DNA of 64,000 nucleotides from Humulus lupulus (Eukaryota; Streptophyta; Magnoliopsida; Rosales; Cannabaceae): assembly GCF_963169125.1 (NCBI RefSeq), contig NC_084795.1, forward strand, positions 131,233,701 through 131,297,700, given 5' to 3'. Below are positions 57,070-64,000 of the stretch, piece after piece; the first letter of the stretch is position 1; the number at the start of each line of letters is the position of its first letter. Made by a program: the position numbers and the translations under genes. Under the pieces are notes generated by a model. That model ran no database searches. It was given only the letters and a program-made list of their open reading frames with translations, and was not told the origin of the DNA.

Positions 57070-59467
57070 TGTAACGCCCTGGATAGCCAAGACCATTACA
57101 CTGTGTGTTTATAAAAGTGCTAGACTTGCTAATCAAGTCATTTAGTTAAATCGTGTTACTGAAACTATAATGGTACTAGGGTTAAAAGATTTTGGTCTTA
57201 AAAGTCACATTTCTTATATATAACATTTCCTGTTTACACGGGATCCCAAAATAGTAGGTTTAAAACCATTTCCAAAATATTCACGATATAAATACGATAT
57301 TAGCCATACTAAGGCAAAATAAACAGTTCAACGATCCCTGTCCTGATCCACTCCTCGGCCAACATGACCGAACAGCTGGCTATGTACATTCAGCCCCGCA
57401 GCTCTCCATCTCAGGACTGGCCTAACTTCCCTTTGCCTTTACCGGCACCACGTAGCACCCATGACCCAAGGCCCAGCAAGAAAACACAATAACAGAGCAT
57501 AAGCAATCAACAGACAATCCAATATCTCACATTGCATAAACATGTTCTCAATCATATAAACATTCAGTATAACCAAGTATTCACCATATTAACATATCAA
57601 CTCATATCATACACCATTTCACAGGTGATAACTAGGGTTAGCGCCCTCAGGCCGCACACTCCGTTATCCCACTGACTCCCGCCCGCTTAAACCAAGCTCA
57701 GTGAATATGAAGCTGTCCTCGGCTACTAGTGGCCAAGCCGTGCCCTGTGCGCAATTATTGTGTACGGCACCCTTAGGCCGCTGTCACATGTCCCATGGCA
57801 TAATACCATCATTGACATTATACAGATATCGGGAGCACTTAGTCCCATCACAAACATATAACCGGGTGCAGTTTTCTTACCTTAGATTCACTAGCTTTGT
57901 TCACTTGACTCCTTGAGCACGATCCCTCTCGAGCCCTAGCGCTCACCTAATCACAATCACAGGCCAAAGTCAACATCAACCCTCAAGTCCAAAACCTAGC
58001 CTCGGGACCAATCCCGAGCCCTTGGGAAGCTCCAATTCCACCAAACAGGGTGGTGGAATCGAACCCCGAACCCTTGGTCAAAAACCCTTGTAAAATAACC
58101 GTAAAATCTCTTTCTGAAGACAGGGAAGCGCTACAGCGCTCTAAGGAGGGTGCTACAGTGCTACAAGCAGAACCAAAATCCCCCAGAAAGCATGGCCTAG
58201 CACTACAACGCCCAAAGGCTAGCGCTGTAGCGCTAGTCACAGACAGCCAATGCAGAACTTTTCCTTCCTGCGATTTCCTCGAGCTAAACTTAACCAAAAC
58301 TTCTCCAAACCTTCACCAAACTTAAAAACAAGCTTATTAACACACTCCACTCATCCCAAGCATCCCAAATACTCAAAACCCAATCACATGCATCCCTAAT
58401 CTCAATATTCACCATTGTTGCTCATAGACTTCAGAAACTCAGCAAAGACAATCAAACCTTCAAAGTTTAAAGCTTAGAATTTTATACCTTTGATGGAAAT
58501 TCGACTTTGGGTTAGCTTCTAGACCTCCTTAGTTTGCTCCTCCTCAATCCTTGGCTTGAATTCCCCTAAAGTTCCCATCAACTCAGCTTAAACACCATAG
58601 CTTAAACAAGCCAAACCAGAACTGAAAACTCTAAAGGCTTACCTCAAATACTGATATGTTCTTGCTAATCCTTTGCCTGCCCTTCAAGCTTAGCTTAGTA
58701 CTCTTGTTGCTCAGCCTATCCTAGCTCCCTTCTGAGTCTTGCTCCAAGAAAATTGAAGAGAAATGGTGAGAGAACCACAAACCGACCCTTTGGAAAAACT
58801 GTTCTATTTTCTCCCTTTTCTTTTTCTTCCTTTTCCTTCTTTTCTTTCTTTCCACAACCTTCTGCCTTTTTCTACAATTTCCACTAAGTATAAAGCCTCA
58901 GCACACTTATCTCTTTTAAGCCAATTGATCACTATGCCCTCCCTTTTAATTTTAATCCTTTAATCCACTTAGGGAATTTTGGTCATTTTACCCAATTCCC
59001 GCTAATTCCTCAAGTGTCTCTAATATTTTCCGCTTACTTCCCGATACCTAATTAATCGCCAATTATATTCCTCGATATCAAAATAAACTCCAGTATACTC
59101 ACTAAATTCCCATTTATACCCCCAGGCTCACCCCAAGCCGGGTATAAATCCCCGCCATGACTTTTTCGCTAGTCTGCTCACTAGGATCGTCTCGAGTCAC
59201 AGATCACAGATATATCCACATAATAATGTGGTCTCAACAGTTATCACATTTATATACAGTTATGCCTTCAATGGCCAAAATTACAATTATACCCTTTCTG
59301 CCCTAATCAGGGCCTACATGCATACTAATACACATAGTCATCCATCTAAAGTATTCAAATAGTCGTATAACATGCTTTAAATCATTAAATCACATATATT
59401 CCAATTATGCCCTCCCGGCACACTAATCAAGGCCCCTAAGCCATATTAGTAAATTTGGGTCGTTACA
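57070..59467 (-). repeat. Element C 5' LTR
   Basis: 2398 bp, TGTAACGCCC...GGGTCGTTACA on plus. It shares a cluster of AGCGCTACAGCGCT-like words (about 58128-58235) with the solo LTR at 42884-45290 (about 43985-44100). No gene. Confidence 0.9.
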
Positions 59468-60028
59468 GGGACATTCGCGCTGCTTTACTAGTGGAGAGTC
59501 GAGTCCTCCCATTGTCCACTGGGACCGTGGTTTCTACCCCCTCTTGTCCTTTCTCTTTTCGCCTAGGAAGAGATATATTTGATTTCCCTTGTAACAGGCC
59601 ATTCAACACCTCTTGCATGTTCTCTAAGGTGGTTTCTAGCCTTTGGTTCTTCCGGTGCAGTTCGCGTATCTCCTCCTCATAAAATTGGGACCTAGAACTC
59701 AAGCTCACGGAATGGACTCGAGGATTCTTGTCGGGCCTGTGCGTCGATGGGCCCGAATCTTTCCGACAGGAGTTCGGCACTATGGCGGCTTTGGGGGCAG
59801 GAACTCGCCGGTGTCTCTCGCATGGGCAGATACTGACCTCGGACGATGCTCATCAGGTTGGACGGCCGGGGACGAGGCCTCCCTTTCACCTTCAGGAACT
59901 CCTGGCTCCTTCAATGCATGCACATTTTTGGGTGGCGGAGGATTCTTCATGGGGGCCTTCAGTTGATCTCCATCGAGGTGTACCTCAAACTCCAGTGGTT
60001 CTCTCAACCGCTTAGAGCATCTCGACAT
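59468..60028 (-). pseudogene. Element D gag, proximal piece
   Basis: On minus, from M-S-R-C-S-K-R-L at 60028: an 82-residue open stretch rich in Pro, Glu and Arg, then after a frameshift a helical segment FYEEEIRELHRKNQRLETTL (near 59680) and LENMQEVLNGLLQGK (near 59625). This matches the coiled-coil N-terminal part of Tat gag. It is broken by the insertion of C at 59467 and continues at 54606. Confidence 0.7.
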
Positions 60029-60073
60029 CTTTTCTACCGTAATCGATGGAAAAATAGTAGCTTGGAACTTATC

Positions 60074-60095
60074 CTTCCCACAGACGGTGCCAAAC
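60074..60095 (-). other. Element D primer binding site region
   Basis: On minus, GTTTGGCACCGTCTGTGGG follows the 5' LTR. This is the usual sequence after the LTR in a large set of plant Tat-type elements and differs from that of A, B and F. Confidence 0.7.
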
Positions 60096-61322
60096 TATTG
60101 ACGGTAAGAACTCGTCAACGAAATATGGATGGAAAACTCAGAAACTTAAATCAGTATCTAATGAACACAAATCAACTTATAGAAGCTTGAAGGAAATTTG
60201 CAAGTAAAATATGGAAAATAGAAAGAAAACTCGTATATTGCCCTTAGATCAATCTGATTTTAAAAGAATTTTCCCAACCCCCTTCAATGATGAAGTGAGG
60301 TTCCCTTTATAGTGGGCTCTAATGGAACCTAATACATTGTGGTCTCAGGGGACTAGATTGCTTACAAGTATGTTGTCAGTGTGGTGGCACAGGTCGTAGT
60401 GGTGCAGAAGGTCGTGGTGTCGACTCTAGTACATAGTCAGGGTTCGTGGGAACGCCTCCACTACTCATTTAGTACGAGTGTCAGAGAAGTGGCACCAAAC
60501 ATAGTGGCTCAGGTGGTTGTGGTGTCGACCCTGATACATGGTCAGAGACGTGCAGGCAGTGTCTCCACCATTGGTACTAACTTGCACCATCACTGCCTGT
60601 CTAGTACAGACGTCAGAGTTATGCCTCTGTGCTCTTCATGGTTGTACAACCTCTTCCTGTACGTGTGCCTTGTACATAAAGGTTGCTCTCGTATATCCAA
60701 GAAATACCTTTCCTCCAAGCCCTTTTTTACTTTGCTAAATATAGGAGGATTTGTAGCCTTGAGTGAGATAAGCATGTGGGAATCGCGCCCCGCTGGGGAC
60801 ACCTTCCTTAGAAAATAGAAGACGGCTTCTTCAACGAGGCATATACTTATATCATAAAGGCGTGGCCTACGAGCCTCGCGAGATGGGTGCCTCGCGAGAT
60901 GGGTGCGTGGGCTTGGGTACCTAAGCACGGCTGAGGCGTGGCCCTGCAAGATGGCCTCGTGAGATGGGGGCCTTGCAAGATGGGTGTGTGGGCCTGGGCA
61001 CCTAAGCGTGGCTGAGGCGTGGCCTTGCGAGATGGCCTCGCGAGTTGGGGCCTTGCGAGAGGGGTGCGTGGGCGCAACTGAGGCGTGGCCCTGTGAGAGG
61101 GCCTCGCGAGATGGATGCGTAGGCCTGGGCACCTAAGCACGACTGAGGCATGATCCTGCGAGACGGCCTTGTGAGATGAGTATGCAGCACTTAGGCACGG
61201 GTCCATAGGACCTTCAGCGAGGTAAGCGTGAGGTCTCGCGTGGGGTGAGGCAAGTCAGTCTTGTAAAGGCCTTGCATGAGGCCTGGGTCTTTCAGGATCA
61301 TGTCCAATTTTCGTTGTTCATA
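60096..61322 (-). repeat. Element D 5' LTR
   Basis: 1227 bp, TATTGACGG...GTTGTTCATA on plus; both end dinucleotides appear mutated from TG/CA by transitions, or the right end is truncated within a TTCATA shared with copia. Repeats with CTCGCGAGA occur at about 60860-61190. Confidence 0.75.
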
Positions 61323-62892
61323 TCTCACGGTGTTGTACTAATAATGGAGACCGTAGGTCACGTTGAGATGTTCACCTTCTCCCACTTACTATTTTAAATT
61401 TAATTATTTTTACTAAACTAATCAATTAATTCAAAATTAATTACATGTTTATTAATAACCCTATGAATGTAATTAATTACAAAATACAAAATTATAAAAG
61501 TGCTTGTTTCTATAATTAATGGGATCTAAATAATTACCCATTACATTCATCTAACTTTACTAAAACATTTTTTACATATAGTTGCTTATCTTAAAGGCCT
61601 ATAAAAAACTATTTCCTTTATTATGTTGTGAGTTACCAAGTTTTAACTAACTTAATACTTAGTAGTTTACATGCAATTTATCTCACCCAAAATAATTCAT
61701 ATAAACAAATAGGACAATCCTAGATAACCATGTTTCTAAAAGATGCATGATTAATGAGAAATTGTGTGGGGTTTCATGAATGGCATGTAATTGACTAATG
61801 CATGATCATGTTATCAATCAAACATCAATGAACATTTATTTAAATAAATATAATAAATAAACAATAAATGATGAACCAAGTACTAATGGACATTTCTAAG
61901 ATTTACAACCCTTTGAAAAAATTAGAAATAAAATTGCAATCTAAGCTTATGTAGCTTTCATGACTCTCCAAGAATGCTCCTCCTCTCCTTTAGGCTTTCT
62001 TGCTAATCTTTAGGAACTTTGTTTTGCCCAAATTATTAATTAGAAACAAATTTTCTAACTAATTTATTTATTTTAAACTAAATTTTAATTAAATAACCAT
62101 TTTCATCATCTTTTTAATTTAGTTTAATTTAAATAATTAAATAATCAAATTCTAATAATTATTTAAACTTAAGACATTAAAATATCTTAACCAACTAAAA
62201 GATATTTTATTTTCTATTAAAATAAAATAAGATAATTAAACTTTTAAATTCAAATAATTTAAAAATTAATTAAATAAAAGATATTTTATACCAACTTAGG
62301 AATTAGGGTTTTTGGGCACCAAAATGGTTCCCTAGGGCCGGCGGCACAAGGAGCCAAGGGCTCGGGTGGGTGGCAGGTTGGCGTCCAAGGGTTTGGCCAG
62401 GGGCGTGATGCACAGGTTTAGTGCATGTGGAGGCAGGAGAGTGCACACGCACATGGGAATTGGGTGCACGCTGGGAGCCACGGGGCTACACGCAGGGAGC
62501 CACGGGGCTGCACGCTTGGAGCCATGGGGCTAGGGTGTGTCTAGCCCGCGGCAGAAGTGGAGGCTCGAGCTTAGGTGTGCACAAGGGTGAGCAGGGGCTC
62601 GGGTCATGTGCCTCTTAGGTGCATGGCTTGGGTTCCTCCTCATCTTTGTGTACATATATTTTTAAATAAATTTAAAAAAATCCTATGCCCTTTATGGCTT
62701 ATAGAAGATCTGGAAAAAAACAATAAAATCTTAACCCAATAGCACCATATAATTAACGATCCATCATTCAACCATACATTCAAAAAATATATCCATCCTT
62801 CCAATATACATATCAACATACATATAACAAATGGAAGAAACTCACACAATATTTAATATATATATATATGTATAGACTGCTCTGGTACTAAT
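61323..62892 (-). mobile_element. Copia H 5' leader
   Basis: AT-rich internal leader of copia H, matching (reverse complement) 6419-8465 of copia G without the MITE. It has a GC-rich block at about 62330-62640. Next to the LTR, on minus, TAGTACCAGAGCAG resembles the initiator-Met PBS. No gene is seen. Confidence 0.75.
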
Positions 62893-64000
62893 TGTTGGTA
62901 TTAAATGATCAAATCAAAAGTACGATGTGGAATATATGGACCCATTTTAATAAATATTAATACAATCCACGATCATATACATGCATAGATATTAAATCAT
63001 ATACAAATAGATTAGGGATTAGCTCTTGTAGCCTATCAAGTGTCTTTGAGTCTTTTTGTATAAATTAACGATCTTCCTATACAGTGTTTTGAGATCTCAC
63101 ACCCTAATCTTCCAGACCAATCCTCAAACACACAAGGACGTGTGTGGGCACATAGGATTCAAAAGGTCGATTTATGTGACTCCATAGATGTACTCAACAC
63201 ATGAGATCTAGAGAGTTTTGACAGAGAGAAGGCTTAGAATAGTTTTCAGGTTTAGAGAAAACTATCGCGTTTGAGAGAGAGTCCGATTATCCATCAATTT
63301 TCTGAATATCACGTATATCAGATTTATGAAGATATCTAATCTAATTAAATAATATTTAATTAATTCAAATATAATTCAAATTAAAACCGATTATATATTT
63401 TCATTTAATTGTCTATTTAAATCATATTTAAAAATAATAATTAAATAACTGATTAAACAAAATAATTTGAAATTCAAAATTTAAATCCCAGGGATAAAAT
63501 CACTTATATTATAGTGTGTGTCGCCCAGCCCTATTAGGGTTGCCCTAATTTTCTCATTAGTTTATTTAATCAACTTTTAAGACAAGATATTTATTCCAAC
63601 ATAAATATAAGTTAATTCAAAATTAACTTTATCTTAAAATATCACTTTTAAATTAAATGAATATCATATTATAAATAAGATATTTATTATTTTCTTTCTT
63701 TATATTAATCCAAACAAGATTATATTAATTTTAACATATAGTTTTTAAAAATAAACACTATATAGTTAAATAATGAATTAATTCATAATTAATCAATTAC
63801 CCATAATTATCAAATAATTATTTCATTGCCCTGAAAAATTAATTCCTTTGGTGCTGTTTGGTAACCATTAAAAAAATAGTTTTTTATTTATTTAATTAAA
63901 AATTTGACAATTAAACATAAAATAGCGTTTGGTAACTCTATTTTTATTTTTTATTTTTTTAAATTTTAAACAAAATTTATTAAATTTTGAAAATAGAAAA
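62893..64000 (-). repeat. Copia H 5' LTR (runs off the window)
   Basis: Starts TGTTGGTATTAAATGATC on plus, as at 36571. Similarity to that LTR holds to about 63849 and is then lost, where a possible insertion begins. The outer end is outside the window. Confidence 0.8.
63850..64000. mobile_element. Possible MITE interrupting the copia H LTR
   Basis: At 63850 the LTR homology breaks and GTGCTGTTTGGTAACC begins, with a second GCGTTTGGTAAC at 63926. Starts of the form GGSCYGTTTGGT are seen in plant PIF/Harbinger and hAT MITEs. The other end is outside the window, so neither class nor target duplication can be confirmed. Confidence 0.35.

Larger units (their letters stand above)
54607..59467 (-). 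mobile_element. Element C: chromovirus-like Ty3/gypsy, internally deleted
   Basis: The right LTR is full (57070-59467). The left LTR is partial (54607 to about 55444), starts TATAACTCCC (TGTAACGCCC in the other copy) and has an additional 44-bp gap. The flanking duplication is GGGAC on both sides (54602-54606, 59468-59472). Between them only gag and the start of protease remain. The left LTR joins directly to protease, so one deletion removed the rest of pol and the U3 part of the 3' LTR. Confidence 0.88.
41310..61322 (-). mobile_element. Element D: Tat-type Ty3/gypsy retrotransposon, heavily nested
   Basis: LTRs 41310-42419 (3') and 60096-61322 (5'), plus-strand start TGTTGACGG (right copy TATTGACGG). 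Inside, right to left on minus: PBS, gag (59468-60028 and 54400-54606), integrase remnant (50381-51061); the antisense gene is on plus (42591-47815). Inserted in it are a chromovirus-like LTR, a related solo LTR, a CACTA end and chromovirus C. Protease, RT and RNase H are missing. No target duplication is visible (ATGTG left, TCTCA right), and the copia flanks are not contiguous with each other, so this may be a recombinant of two insertions. Confidence 0.75.

Overview
This 64 kb window is plant nuclear DNA made almost entirely of nested transposable elements. I found no intact host gene, tRNA, CRISPR array or operon. The plant assignment rests on the element families: Ty3/gypsy Tat-type elements with an antisense extra gene, a chromovirus-like gypsy, Ty1/copia, a 5S-derived Cassandra-type LTR, an Emigrant-like MITE, a CACTA end, and a plant-type poly(A)-binding-protein fragment. 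The species cannot be told from the sequence.

Layout, with element names local to this annotation. 1-5035 is a junkyard: a fragment of a Tat antisense gene (J), a chromovirus-like LTR piece carrying a 53-bp tandem repeat, and the LTR end and gag of a truncated Tat-like element (F). From about 5036 an old plus-strand copia (G) begins with a partial LTR. G carries an Emigrant-like MITE (7668-8161). It is split by Tat element A (8466-35182, TSD GGTCT), resumes at 35188 with gag and the start of protease, and stops at 36570 where a minus-strand copia (H) begins. A holds a Cassandra-like solo LTR in gag (10178-10549, TSD ACGAT) and a second, younger Tat element B (18545-33202, minus strand, LTRs about 99% identical). 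B lies inside A's antisense gene. H runs from 36571 to past the right edge. It is broken by minus-strand Tat element D (41310-61322). D in turn holds a chromovirus-type LTR (42884-45290), a related solo LTR (48136-49767, TSD ATACT), one end of a CACTA transposon with captured gene pieces (from 51062), and an internally deleted chromovirus C (54607-59467, TSD GGGAC).

The most unusual content is a spliced antisense gene carried by each Tat element (J fragment, A, B, D). It lies between pol and the 3' LTR, is convergent with pol, has its own TATA box in at least B and D, and encodes a 'putative gypsy-type transposon' domain followed by a long coiled coil. Introns are canonical GT-AG. Two intron positions recur across the copies, and splicing restores the frame at the joins I could check. 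In B the start codon exists only after splicing. The pol genes are decayed, mostly by CAG/CAA/CGA-to-stop changes, as expected from deamination of methylated cytosine. B is the best-preserved copy, with all integrase and RT catalytic motifs visible and only a few stops.
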